NCBI GenBank assembly: GCA_037178975.1
Contig: JASJZH010000005.1
Coordinates: 9,262,501-9,326,500 of the forward strand
DNA: 64,000 nt
From: Oscheius tipulae
Lineage: Eukaryota; Nematoda; Chromadorea; Rhabditida; Rhabditidae
Direction of reading: 5' to 3'
Part shown: positions 35,101-46,520 of the stretch, in pieces
How the letters are laid out: each line of letters starts with the position of its first letter
Position numbering within the stretch: the first letter of the stretch is position 1
Notes under the pieces: generated by a model
What the model was told of the DNA's origin: nothing
The model's input: only the letters and a program-made list of their open reading frames with translations
Databases searched by the model: none
Made by a program: the position numbers and the translations under genes

Positions 35101-38100
35101 TCAAGAGGCTGACATCTCGAATGAGGAAACTTATACAATTGAGGGAAAGTCTGAGAACAGGATGGTCGAGAAAATCAAGTCAGATCTGCCAGAAGAAGAC
35201 GATGAGGCTCCTCCTCAACTACAGGCAGAGAAACCTACTCATGAGGACTTCAACAGAGCTCAGGTACTTGAATGACTTTTTGTCTCTCTGTTTTGCTGTT
35301 TCTGTCTTCCTGTCTCTGTCTCTTCATCTCTTTATTTTCATTTCTCCTCTTTCAGCCCGTCTATATGGACAACGAGAACGTCGTACGATGCCAATCCCCT
35401 GGAGGGACAGCCCAATACGTGACAGTCGCCAGAGGAGAAGACGGAACCGAAGTATATCTGGACGAGAATGGCGAGGAGGTTCAGATGATGGAGGACGTCC
35501 AGGACGATCTCAGGACTGTCGAGTTCAACTTCCTCGACAGCAAGAATATTTGCTGTGGTCTGTGCGGAGAGATTGTTCCATATGACAGTCTTATGTCCCA
35601 CCATCTTCCCCAACATCATCCTGAGGTTTTGACCGAGAATGGAGGGGGAATGAACCTGGAGGAGATCACCTATGAGTCCTGGCTGAAAGACAAGCTCTAT
35701 ATGGATAAGAAGAACATGGAAGGAGGCTTCCGGTGAGTATCCAGTTTGAATTTGGCGCGCCAACCTTGGTAAAAATGCTTTCCTGATCAAAGAAACGATG
35801 CAAAAAGCTTTAGAGGGAGTCTTCTAAAATAGCATAAACTCTGTCTAATTCGGGGATTGAACCTAAAACATGTTGCTCTGTAGTCGGAGCGATTACCGAC
35901 TGCGTCATTCAGGCAAGGCCGCAGCGAGCATTCGCTGCCCTGCACAAAGCATAATATATCGAATCTTCAGATACGATACTTCAATGGGACAAGACGACTT
36001 CATGGCTCTGAGAATGAGAGGCACCCGCCCACTGAGAAAAGTCAGTCAGATCCGCGTCAATCCGATTGAGATGGATCTCCCGCAACTCGAGCTGGCTCTG
36101 AACAAGAAAATGATCGAGAAAATGGGACGAAGAGTGAGTCTTGAACCGAAACTGACAGTCCAAGAAAACTTTTAGGTCCCAGTGAGCCTGGTGGACAAAA
36201 TGCACGCCAAGTGCGGCATCTGCACCTCGGTTATCTCTCTGAACAAAAAGTTCGAGATTGTTCACCTAGTGCGTCACTTCAATGCTTGGCACCCCTCGGC
36301 TCATCGCTGTTCGGGACATTGGCCGAACCGGCCAGTTCAGCCCGGATGCGGCAAGCCTCTATCCATACAGGTAAACCGTTATTCGAAAACTGCACACCAA
36401 CTCCAACTGTAATCTTTCTGCGTATCGAAATCCTTGGCTAAGAGTTGGCGCGCAGATTTTTCGACTCCGTGGTCACCAAGTTACCAATTATTTCAGGACT
36501 TTGCCGTGATTGATGTGAACATGGACGTTCCGGATAATCTCCAATGCATCTGGTGCGGAATGTTCATGGACAGAAATGCCCTGGCTATGCACTTTACAGA
36601 GGTCCACCCTGACGAGATCGAAGTTCCCAAGTGTCTTCTATGTCTTCAGGTTAGAGAGAGTCATGCGAGTGCGTACCAACTCGTATAAGAAACCAAGCTA
36701 CGTATCGAAGTTAACTACGGTAACTTGTCTGTATGCTATATGAGTTGGTGCGTAATCTGAAGTTACTTGGATCCTGCCACACAGAAAGTTTAGGAACTGG
36801 TCATCAATGCCAGACTGCTGGAAAAGTATGGGGAAGATTACGAGGTCACTCTGCCGGATGAACGACACTTCAAATGCCAGAAATTTGCCCAACAGTTTAC
36901 TTCTGAAGCCCAACTGGACAAGGTAAGTCTCCCTCTATATTTCGCCCGAAAAGGGCGTGGCGGGAGCCCAGACGGGATAGCCCTTTAATCAATACATGAC
37001 TGAGTATACAATGTTTAAAGACTGAAAGGACTGTTTCTGCAAAGGGTCATGCGGCGAGAAGACTAAACTCTCTGATTTTGAGCAAACCATTAACTAGCGT
37101 TCTGCGAACAAGGCTTCCACAGAAAAACTTTTAGGCAATCGCCAAGAGGATGCAGAAAATAAACGCTTCGGGACCAGCTGATGGCGATGTCGGTGACGAT
37201 GCTCATGAGGACGAGTCTGCAGCTAAATCTGGAGTGAGTCGAGCACCCATGCCCTGCACAAAAGACCCTTTCCAGACGGTTACAAACAGTCGAATGAACT
37301 TCGGACGAAGGAACAAGCCCAAGCGAAGCTTCGTCCAACCCTCTTTGAGACAGGCCGTGCCGGTGGATTCAAAGTACGTCGAGGCCGTGACCGAATGCCA
37401 CTGGCGGTGCAAACTATGCAAGGGCAACATCTTCGGGGCCGTGATCTCGGCGGGAGCCATTAAACACTACAAGCAATATCATCCGGGAGAGATGGAGAAC
37501 ATGCAGTACGAGGTCTGTAAGACCCGTCTGGACAGAGTCTCCGGCGGCTGCATGGAATTTGTGCATCCCCAACTGGTCGAATGTCTCATCTGTAATCTGA
37601 CCTACACATTGCATAAGCCCTATAATATGTGCCGTGGAATTCGACATTTGAAGCTGAAACATCCGGACATGATGCCCGAGAACTCTGGTGCTGCAGCTCA
37701 GAAGGAGACGACACCCGTTCAGAAGACCAGTAATGGTGAGTACAGTACTAAATGGTACTGTTTGGGTCAAGCTAGCATTTCCGAGCTTTTTGATGTTTTT
37801 GCAAAATTGTAGAGCGGAAAAAAAAGCTACAACTTTGCAGAACATCGGAAACCTGCAAATGCCGTCTTGGTCTCGAAAATTAAAGGGGTTTAACCATAAC
37901 AACTTTCCAGCAGTCCGCCTGGGAGAGATGATAGAAGACCCAGAGATGATTACGCGGTTCAAGAGCGAGTATCACGTCGAGTTTGACAGAGTCCAGGCCG
38001 TTTACGGGGAGAACAGCGACGAGCCCGTCTACGTCCTGCTCGGAGCTGACGAGACCATTGACCGTCGGACAGCTAGGGAAATGATTCAGTCTCTGGGAGA

Positions 38101-39287
38101 AGGACCAGCGGATCCTACTGCTAAGCGTGTCGTCGTCGGTCCTAGGGTGAGTTTTTGTATAGCGAATTAAGTCCTATCTCTGTTCCTCGTAATCTGTCTG
38201 GACCCTTGATCTGACTGTCTTTGACTCTGAGTGGACAGAACTGTACTCACAGTTCTGTTCCCTAAACAGACTCTCCATGTCTTTTTCCTATTACATCAAC
38301 AGAATCGTGACAAAGTGAAAAATAGTGATAAATCGAAAATTTGGAAATTTCCTCTTCGCGCACTGAGCGGCGAGAATTCAAATTCAGGAGCCGCTCTTCG
38401 TTAGAAACAGACTATATACTGGCAAGCTGGCGCAAAGGTTTCCCAAAATATCTGAATGTCACGACGACTCGCTGTTATCCAAACAAATAAGACGCTTTCA
38501 GGCCTCAATGTCCGCCTCTGCCTACGACGAAGAGGATCCTTATGGCGAGTTGGCTGAAGAGGAAGAGCTGGCCGGAATCGAGGCTAAACCAGAGCAGACC
38601 AGGATCAGTCGAGTCGTTACGGCTGAAGATGGTACAGAAGTCGTGGAAGAGGTGGTCGCTGAGGACGGTAGAGAGTACCAGGACGAGGTGGTCGTGGAGG
38701 AAGAGTACGAGGAGTACTACCACGGGGAGGTTTGTACTTTCTTAAAAACCCTACAAGCTCGTCTTCGGACCATACTGCTCCGTATTGAGCAACTTTTCCG
38801 TATCAGTATAGTTTCCTGCTGCGGACCAAACATAGTAGGGCGCGTCAAAAGTCTAGTGCCGAGAAAAGTATTCGGGACAGAGCGAATTTTGAGCTCAAAA
38901 TTTACTTGCTCCTGTGCAAAGTTATGGTCAAATTTTCGCAGTAGTAAAGTGCTCGCTTGGGAAAATTAAAAAAAAAATATGTCGATAGCTTGGATCTTTT
39001 GCGCGGAAAATTGTTTCTCCATTATTATTTTGGTCAGAAATAATGTTTTCCTATCAAGTTTGTGCAATTAGAATGGAAAAACTTTTTTCCTTTAGATTTG
39101 TTGTTATAAATCGTCAAAGGAGTGTCAAAAATTTTTGCTCGCGGCGAGGCGACATACATAGACAGAAACGATAGCTCTTCAATAGAATATATAATTTCCA
39201 TTACAGGAAGAGTTCATCGAGGGCGAGCAGTACGAGTACATTGAGGGCGTCGAGGAGGGCGAAGAATACCACGATGAGCCTGTCTAG
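32128..39287 (+). CDS. large AT-hook and zinc-finger nuclear protein
   Basis: I do not recognise the ortholog. The sixteen exons are 32128-32324, 32461-32537, 33235-33349, 33393-33495, 33837-34197, 34849-34949, 34991-35263, 35356-35732, 35971-36133, 36176-36370, 36497-36649, 36794-36922, 37135-37735, 37911-38146, 38502-38729 and 39207-39287. They sum to 3390 nt, in frame, giving 1129 residues. An AT-hook-like RRGRKPAQP lies near residue 92. Zinc-finger-like modules are near 475-500 (CGLC … HHLPQHH), 602-630 (CGIC … H/H), 671-692 (CIWC … HFTEVH), 841-865 (CKLC … HYKQYH) and 900-925 (CLIC … HLKLKH). The C-terminus is a Glu/Asp/Tyr-rich tail. DNA binding is inferred. Exons 1-2 are least certain: exon 2 needs a GAG acceptor. 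Confidence 0.75.
32570..33070. repeat. degenerate CTGTCA tract in zinc-finger gene intron 2
   Basis: CTGTC, CTGTCA, TGTCTC and GGTCA-like words recur every 8-20 bp for 500 bp with no fixed unit. This is the densest example of the motif in the window. Confidence 0.7.
33567..33630 (-). repeat. tRNA-derived SINE-like element (family C), copy 2
   Basis: On the minus strand GATGACGCAGTCGACAAGCG (A box) precedes TTCCGACTACGAAGCG and TTGGGTTCAAAAC (B box). It lies in intron 4 of the zinc-finger gene. Confidence 0.6.
33644..33740. repeat. inverted-repeat element (family E), copy 1
   Basis: The ends CACGGCGTGTTATG and CATAACACGCTGTGG are inverted over about 97 bp. The interior carries CCCGCCCTCGAAATAGG and GCGCGAGAAAAACTAGCG. 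A second, interrupted copy lies near 45415 in the opposite orientation. Confidence 0.75.
34198..34848. other. long repeat-bearing intron of the zinc-finger gene
   Basis: It contains ACACTGACATTGCAGGTG, then GGGAAAGCGTTTTTAAAT, then CTAAGTGTGTCTAATCGA. The same word order is seen near 22928-22990 in the CTR intron, so this is another dispersed repeat with at least two copies. Confidence 0.5.
35854..35917 (-). repeat. tRNA-derived SINE-like element (family C), copy 3
   Basis: Minus strand: AATGACGCAGTCGGTAATCG, then CTCCGACTACAGAGC, then TTTTAGGTTCAATCC. It lies in the intron after exon 8 of the zinc-finger gene. Confidence 0.6.
36391..36455. repeat. family A element in zinc-finger gene intron 10
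   Basis: TGCACACCAACTCC and the inverted end GAGTTGGCGCGCAG flank CTGCGTATCGAAATC. The element makes up over half of the 126-nt intron. Confidence 0.75.
36669..36755. repeat. family A element in zinc-finger gene intron 11
   Basis: GTGCGTACCAACTCGTATA and the inverted TATATGAGTTGGTGCGTAA flank TACGTATCGAAG and AACTACGGTAACTTGTC. This is the most complete single copy, filling most of a 144-nt intron. Confidence 0.8.
37792..37848. repeat. family B hairpin, copy 5
   Basis: GATGTTTTTGCAAAATTGTAG and CTACAACTTTGCAGAACATC pair as a long stem. It lies in the intron after exon 13 of the zinc-finger gene. Confidence 0.8.
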
Positions 39288-39952
39288 GAATAGTTCGAAT
39301 CTCGTCTTGTACTATAAAATTACTGTATTTTGCATCTAATAAACAACGTAACAACAAAGTTCAACAAAAGTTTTGTATCACAGGGCTAGATTGAGAGACT
39401 CGTAATTCCGGAACCGACTGCAACCACATGAGATCTGAAATTCAAGGAGTAGAAACACTCCGAAAAGCTCTTTAGAACTCCGAAAAGTTTTTTAGTAGGG
39501 CTCTTTTTCATTTTTCAAGCAGAAAGAGTCAAATTTTGGTAGAAATTCTGCCGAGCCGAGTCCCTGTAGGCCGGGTTTTCCAACCCTGAGAGCGTATATC
39601 GGTCCCCATTTGAAGCAAATCAGAAAGATGCGCGAGAAAGGAAAATTGGAAAAATGATGGTTTTTGTAATAGTTCGGCAGGCGGTTCGTTTCGTTTAAAC
39701 GGGCTTTCGCGCGCATTTTTAAATTCGTCGGAATTTTGAAAATCTTTTCTCTACGATTTCACGTTTGCACGGAACGAGCCGTCTGCCGAACTGGTACCAA
39801 AAACTTTTCTGAGAGTGGTTTTGAGGGTTTTGTCAAGGACAAAAAGGTCTATCCCATGCGGGAATCGACCCCGAGACGTTTTTGATTTGTAGTCGGAGCG
39901 CTAACCGCGCTGTATTTTCCCGAAGCTTTTAATCTAAGCAAAAGTAAAAAGC
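39288..39952. other. spacer between convergent genes
   Basis: AATAAA near 39337 follows the zinc-finger gene. A family C tRNA-like copy lies at 39861-39920. There is no coding chain. Confidence 0.5.
39861..39920 (-). repeat. tRNA-derived SINE-like element (family C), copy 4
   Basis: Minus strand: ACAGCGCGGTTAGCGCTCC, then GACTACAAATC, then CTCGGGGTCGATTCC. It is adjacent to the 3' end of the WDR6-like gene. Confidence 0.6.
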
Positions 39953-42900
39953 TTACCGGTCAACAAAAAGCTGGGAGGGGTCCCAAATTGACAGAGATTT
40001 GGCTGCGGAGAACTCAATACCCGATTCTGAGTCTTGATTTAGGTGAAAAATGGCCAGACGACAGTCAAGAGAGGTCGAAAAAAGCCGAGAGTTGTGGGCA
40101 TCAAACTTGATATCTAAAAAACATTTTTAAATAGAAAGTAGTCAAGTTACCAGTTACTGTACTGCTGTGGTAGGCTATGGTTTGAACTTTGACGAGATTC
40201 TCGAATATGGTGACATGTCCGGCCTCGTCGCCAACGAGAAGGTAGCGATCTGTCACTTCAAGAGCTGATAGGCCACAATTTGTCACATTTATCTGCAAAA
40301 CTGAACGAACCAGAAAAAAGGACCTACCTTTTGAATAGAAGAGACTCCGGACTCGCCCAATTCCCAGCAGAACATCTTCCCGGACGTTGAAATGGCCACG
40401 AAGCGTGAACTGTGGTCGACCCAGCGAATCTGTAAGGAAGAGTAATTGGTTAGGCAATCTTTGCATGCTGAATGGGGTTTTCTGGTCTAATCCGCTCCTT
40501 ATATCACGTCGTCTTCAGGGTGTCAAAGTGGGTTAAGTTTAGTGCAGGAAGTGACCGATACAGGCCCTCGTTATTACAGACAACGTTTTGTTGAATCTTA
40601 GAAAAAAAAATGGTACCTTTGTAAACAGAGATAGGTCCGGAGCCGGGATTTCAGCAATTTTTGTCAGTTTTCTATTGGCCGACGAGAAAATTTCGACTGT
40701 CCCGTTGCCCAGGACGGCTCCAAGCCGGTCAGATGGCCCGAAATGGAGGTCTAAGACCCTAATATCCTCCTCGTGATGATATTCTGATATTTGGCGTAGT
40801 TCGAGGGACGAATTGCGAGGGTCTGTAAGAAAAATTCGAAAAAAAGGGCGGAAAAGTGACCTATTCGCCAGAGTACAATCTTCCCTTTCCCGCTCCCAGC
40901 CACCATTTGAATTTCCTCTCCTTCTGTACGGCTGTGGCAGCAAATAAAGCCCGATGCCTCGTAAATTCGCCTCAAAATTGACCATTTTCCTGGAGTGGAA
41001 ATAACTTTCAATTTGTCGAATAAGGGGTACCTGTGAGCCGGTCGATCGAAGTGAAGCACATGGAGGTGTCGTTGCTACCCGTGCAGCACAGAATCCGCTC
41101 ATCTGTCGATTGGAGGCCGTCCACGAAGACGATCTGGGACTTATGGAAACTGGGCTGATGGGTTCGGTACTTGAGGAGGAGCTGAGAGACGCGTATCAGT
41201 TGCTGTAAACCGTAGGTAAGATTATTAAAAAAAAAACTGGTAATTTTATTCGTTTGTCCATTGACGCTTTGTTTGTTCAAAACTTTTAGGTACCGTTTCT
41301 CTTTAACTTTCAAGACATTGACTGACCAGCGGTCATGGCCTATTCAGACCTCGGTCCGGTCCATTTTTCTCAATTTTGAAGCCTAAATTCCGTCAGCCAG
41401 TGTGTGAAAACGGAATGGACCAAGCTTTTCGAAGTTACATGTAACGCTATCCCCTGGGGGCTCAATGAGTTATAGCCTTGGAACCATTCCCGTATTTAGT
41501 CCCTGATGTTAACCTGCCCTGTTCCCCTTCCCTCTGACTTCAAGCTGCCCGTCGAGCTACACTGTCTTAGAAAATGCTGTCTCTCTACACAACTAAAGCG
41601 CAATAGTTTTCGTACATGACCACAAAAAAAAGTGAGCCAGTTTTGTTGTTCGGAAACAGTTATTGCCTAAAAAGGGTGGCGAGCCAACTTTGGGAGCGCT
41701 CCAGGGCTTGCCTTTCGTCCCAATGAAGCTACAGGATGTCTTTGTTATTACAAAGCGCCGCAGCCGCCTATACAAACTAAAAGCAAACAGAAAGCCAGTC
41801 GGTAACAGCTGGTCTCGTTCCAAATGTCCAAAAGTCTGTGTGTGTCTGAAGCCAATATTGCCAATTAGAGAGTTACTTTGTGCGCACAATAATTGTTGGC
41901 CAGTCAAGTAAAGACAAGAGTCATTTAATGAACTAATAGGGCTTTGCGGTATCCGAAAAGCCGTTTTTTGATCTGAAAATTGAGAAACAGTTTATATTTA
42001 GATCTTCTATAGCCAGATAGAAGTCGCAAAGCAAAAAAGTAGTTTTTTGAATGTGTCTGCTCAGATAGGGTTTTCCCGGACTTGATTTGCGATTAATGCT
42101 GGCTTGTTAGCGATGTTACAAATATGGATCCAAATTATTTATTTTTTGCTTTGCGCGTCCTATAGGGAGACAGATACCATCAGTATTTACCGATTTCTCT
42201 ATTTTTAGCTCAAAATATGGTATCTGAAATATGCGTCGAAGGCCTATTAACTTTATTGCACCGGCTTGTTGGCCCAATCGCCCAAAAGTAACAATTATAC
42301 CCGCATCGAGGTTGCCTAGAACAAAGACCGGGTAAAGTTTTTTTTCTCGGGACCACGGTCGAACCGAGCCGCGACCAGTCTGCCTGTTCGAAACACACAC
42401 CGATGGCAACTACGATCCAAAATTATTACCTGATGTCGAAGGAACTCGAAAGTGACCGTATCCTCTTCCAAATAGCAGGTCCAGGACCGATTCGCTCCGC
42501 CGCAGGTGAACGAGAACAAGGCGAGACCGTCCTCATCGAGGAGATGAAAGTCTGTCGAGTGGAATCCGACCAAAAAGTTCCGACTTTCTGCAGCTACGTA
42601 GCTCGAAGGAGAATCCAATGTGAGGGTATTCGAGGCCGTTCGGGTACTCATCCATTCCAGGAAGGGGTCTGGAATGTTCTATTGAAAAACCATAAAATAA
42701 CTAACCTTCTTCGATCCATTCAAACTCGACAATTCCGACATTCTTGACCAAACAGCTGACGACGAGGCGAGCAGAATTCTTTATGGACAGAATCTGTTCT
42801 CCTTTGAAATGGCGGTCGATCTGTGATTCTAGCTGGTTGAATGGAAAAAAAATGGTGTTTACTTTATGAGAAAGACGGCAGGAAGTGGTCTGATCCTTCT

Positions 42901-45900
42901 CCAGTCGAATTGTCATCAGATGCCCACAAACTGATCCTATTAGGACCGTCAACCTGAAATGTTGCTTACTTGGGAAAGACAGAGAGTCACGGACCTTGAT
43001 TTGTCATATTTTAAGCACATACTGGACGGTATGAATGGTCTCCTCTTGCCAATCGAGTTTAGAGATTCTTCGAACGAGACCGGCCACTGCTGCGAGGTTT
43101 CGAAGCTGTGTAAAACCTGAACGGGTAAATAAATTTTCCTATAAAAAATTGTCGCGTGTGTCTCCAGACGAAGATAGCGACACCTGTATGGAAAAAAAAA
43201 CTTGCCCCAATTTTGTCGGCTGTATAGATGAAAGTATAGCCGGAAGAACAGACGCAGGACAAGATTCTCGCCTCGGTTTGGACCAGCTTTTGCTCGCCTA
43301 AAACGAAACAAATTGCGATTTACCGGTCAACAAAAAGGGCTCAAGCCGATCACAGAGATCCCTAACTGTTGCCGCTTACTTGGAAACCCAGATAAAGAGC
43401 GACCTATGCCGGGTTTCTAAACACCACTTACCTCTGTGAATAACGACGACCGACTTCTCTCCATAAGCCGCAACATATTGTTCAGTTTCGTGTAGCGGAG
43501 AAGCTATAAGATGGCGCAGGTTGAGATGAGACTGGATGGGTAGATCGTCTTCGAAGAGCTGGCTGAAATCTCAGTCTCTGATTCTGATCAAAAATCTAGC
43601 GAACCCTCGTCCATTCACTGTATACAGACTCCTTCCACATCTGGCAAATCCTCTGAGATCTTCACACGTGGAAATTGTGGTTACTGTAGGAGCAGGGAGA
43701 TTCGGATTAAAGGAGACGAGACCGCCGTTCTCGCTGCAGCAGTACAGATTGTTCTCGAAGAAAGTCAGATTCCGAATGCAGCCGATGTTTAGAAAGAAAC
43801 GCTGTTCTATCCTCAAATTCCTTCCGGCCTCGTGTCTCCATTTATAAACTGTCTAAAGGTTTTTTTTTTTTGAAAAATAACACAAATAGGGGGTACCTGG
43901 TCGATTCCGGCTGTAAAAACAAGATCATCTTTTGCACAGATGGCAAAGGGACGGGCCGAATGTCCAAACTGGTAGGTCAGCTCCCCACAATCGTCTCTGA
44001 AAGTCTAATATTGTTTGCGTGTCTCTGTCTGAATCACGTTTAGTGGTATCCTGACTCTAAACAGCCTAAAAATAGCGGTTTTAGTCTCAAGGCCGTATAA
44101 CTGTGTTGGTTGTAGCCTCAGAAAGCTACAGGCAGCCAGGGATAGGCAATTAGTTATAGTTTATAGTTTGCAATTTTAGCGTATTTACGGCTTTTTTTTT
44201 TATTTTTTAGACATTCTCATTGAGTGACCAGAAAAGCTACTTGACAACACATTCGACGAAAAAACTAAGCGGAACACGTTGAAAAAAGTCGAAAGATAAA
44301 AAATAAGGTTTTTGGGCGAAGTTGGTGACGGGACTCACTGCCACTGGCCGTTACTATAAGAGGCGCGGCCACAAACCAGAAGACCCGGGTTCGATCCCCG
44401 TGGGTGACACTTTTTGTAGGCCATTTTGAGAAGAAAACAGGCAGAGGAAAGTTCCCAAGGTGAGAAATTAAAGGTCGAACATAAAACTTACGGTGTTTTT
44501 TCGTGAGAATACTCCCAAATCCGAAGACTTCGATCGTCCGAGACCGTGAAAAGCAGTCCGTGACTGAGCGTCATGTCAAATATCATTCCCTAAATGGATA
44601 TCAGCCAAAAAGTAGGCAAAATTACCGTATGCCCAGTGTATTTTCTCAAAATGGCCGAGCCTTGAGAGGGCCGAGAGACGAGAATCAAGCCGAAAACGGT
44701 TCCTACCACAGTATAGACATCTGGCCAACTGTCGCCAACAATCAGACCGCGTAATCTGGAAAAAGAATATCTATAAAGCCCATTGATGGAGGGGCGAAAA
44801 CTACTTTTACGATTTCTGACCTCTTCTATCGAACTGCGAGTGTTAGAATCTTGAGGACGTGAGAAGAGCCGTTAATCACAGAAGGTTTACAAGTTCCATG
44901 ATTTTTCATCTCTTCCCGCCATTCTTAGACACGGGAACGCGTCGAAAAACGCAAAAAATGCGTTATTCGTTCAGTGCGCAATATTGCATACCCGTAGAAA
45001 GTTCTTTTACACGCCGAACGCAAATCTGGTCGGAGGGCGTGAATATGGCCCTAGATAGCAGATAAACGATTTTTATAAAAGAAAAGTGAAAGGAACCTAC
45101 AAAACAGAAGAATGTTCCGATTTGACGATGTCTCTCAAAACTAATTCTGCCTGTTTGCCTCGATTCCGGTCGTAAAGAGCCACATAATTGCAATTGAAGA
45201 GAATTACAACCTACAAAAATTTCACTGGCTTACAAAAGGCAAGCTACCTCGGACTCGGAGAGGACCTTGAGACAGAGAATGTGGTCGTGGAACTGTTGAA
45301 CAGCAGGTTTCAGACATTTTTCTGGCCGAAAAAGGGCCAAGTCTTCGATGAAGGCCAGATTCTTCTCTCCGTGCACGTAGATTCCATCTAAAAAAGAATG
45401 AATGATGCGTCAACCACGGCGTGTTACGCCCATGCAAAAGGTGTCGTCAATTTTTCTCGCGGCAATTTCCTACTTCGAGGGCGGTAATTCAAAATTAGTT
45501 CTCTAGCCTCTTTTTAGATTAATGTAGGGTATACGGTATTCTGTGCCAAAACTGGTTTAAACCACGATTTCTCTAGGATACTGTACTTAAGAAAACGAGC
45601 GGCATTTGTGCCGGTTTGAAAAAGTGGCGACGCGCATAAGACGCTGTGGCAACGTGACATACTTTATTTCTTTTTTTTGTCATTCTTTTTTTTCGAACAA
45701 AACATATCGTAAACTGTATATAAGAATTCTTGAAACGCAATTTGGTCTTTATGGCTTATACGCCAGTCCGGAAGGCAAACTAAGCAAATAGAAAGTTCGG
45801 CAAAGCCTTTTCCATTTCAAATTGGGACTGGGCAAATTTCTGATTGATCGAAGATGTTATAAAATGTAGAAAAACTTCCTAACCTTCAGCAGCCACCAGC

Positions 45901-46046
45901 CCATAGACATTCGAGCCATTCTCTTCAAAAACCGGCACTCGTTTTTCAATATTCGTGTCTCCAAGGATCTCAACACCACTCCCATGGCCCACTATCAGTT
46001 TGCCCTTGTAGCGGAGCGATGCTACTCGCGGCAGCGCGTCAAGCAT
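39953..46046 (-). CDS. WDR6: WD40-repeat protein, WDR6/Rtt10-like
   Basis: WDR6 family proteins partner an FTSJ1/Trm7-type enzyme that 2'-O-methylates tRNA position 34. Nineteen exons sum to 2679 nt, in frame, giving 892 residues: 45884-46046, 45248-45387, 45101-45210, 44626-44755, 44492-44589, 43897-43996, 43605-43852, 43432-43562, 43202-43297, 43023-43116, 42863-42953, 42706-42832, 42430-42668, 41031-41202, 40861-40989, 40617-40822, 40328-40429, 40151-40292 and 39953-40113. WD-type segments include GMIFDMTLSHGLLFTVSDDRSLRIWEY, FTAGIDQTVYKW, MVAGSGKGKIVLWRI, FCWELGES and YLLVGDEAGHVTIFE (quoted in pieces). A CGGANRSW motif is WDR6-like. The 1.2-kb intron before 41202 may hide one small exon. 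Assignment to WDR6 is probable; WD40 architecture is firm. Confidence 0.78.
44304..44409 (+). repeat. tRNA-like repeat (family D), copy 2
   Basis: AAGGTTTTTGGGCGAAGTT, GTGACGGGACTCACTGCC and CCCGGGTTCGATCCCCG, ending GTGGGTGAC. It is close to copy 1 in CANT1 and lies in WDR6 intron 5. Confidence 0.7.
45415..45650. repeat. inverted-repeat element (family E), interrupted copy 2
   Basis: CACGGCGTGTTACGCCCATG is followed by AAAGGTGTCGTC and TTTCTCGCGGC, then CTTCGAGGGCGG. This is copy 1 in reverse. The other end (GCGCATAAGACGCTGTGGC) reappears about 140 bp later, so the copy seems split by an insertion. It lies in WDR6 intron 1. Confidence 0.6.
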
Positions 46047-46520
46047 GCTCTGGAATTCGATGAAATCCTCAATCTGCAGTGGTTTAAGTCAAGACAGGAG
46101 AATAGCTAAAGCTGCTGGAATTTGACATGTACACGGCAAGAGAGACGAAATTTTATGATGAAGAGACGAAGAGAGTTTGAACAATTTCAAGGAACGTACA
46201 AACCGAGAACAAAACAAAACGGGAAAAGGAGGAAAAGGGATCATTCTAACACACTCAATAAAATATAATTAGACAGATTACATGTAAACCCCACAGAAAA
46301 AAAAACACTCGTGTGTGCCCGACCTGGGAAGAGGGTATTAGGGAAAACCCGAGATGCGATGTAACAAGTCACACAAAACAATGCTTGATTGGAAGAGAGT
46401 GAGTGAGTTAGAGAGAGGGTCTCGTAACCATCCCAGCCGGGGGTCGGGAGATCTTAAAAAAGCAGGTGGGGAAATAGGAGAGAGACGGACAGAACTAGGG
46501 GGTTAGAGAGAGAGGGCTTC
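46047..46520. other. spacer between FUBP-like and WDR6-like genes
   Basis: Both neighbours are on the minus strand, so this may be an operon spacer. AATAAAA near 46258 on the plus strand is not relevant to them. CACTGCAG just upstream of the WDR6 ATG could be a trans-splice or cis-splice acceptor. Confidence 0.4.

Noticed and set aside
41663-41911. 82-codon plus-strand open frame inside the long WDR6 intron
   Set aside because: No domain and no splice partners. It probably arises by chance in intron sequence.
43555-43615. In-frame TGA within the WDR6-like gene, suggesting a pseudogene
   Set aside because: A 43-nt intron (donor GGTTCG, acceptor TTTCAG) removes the TGA and keeps the frame.
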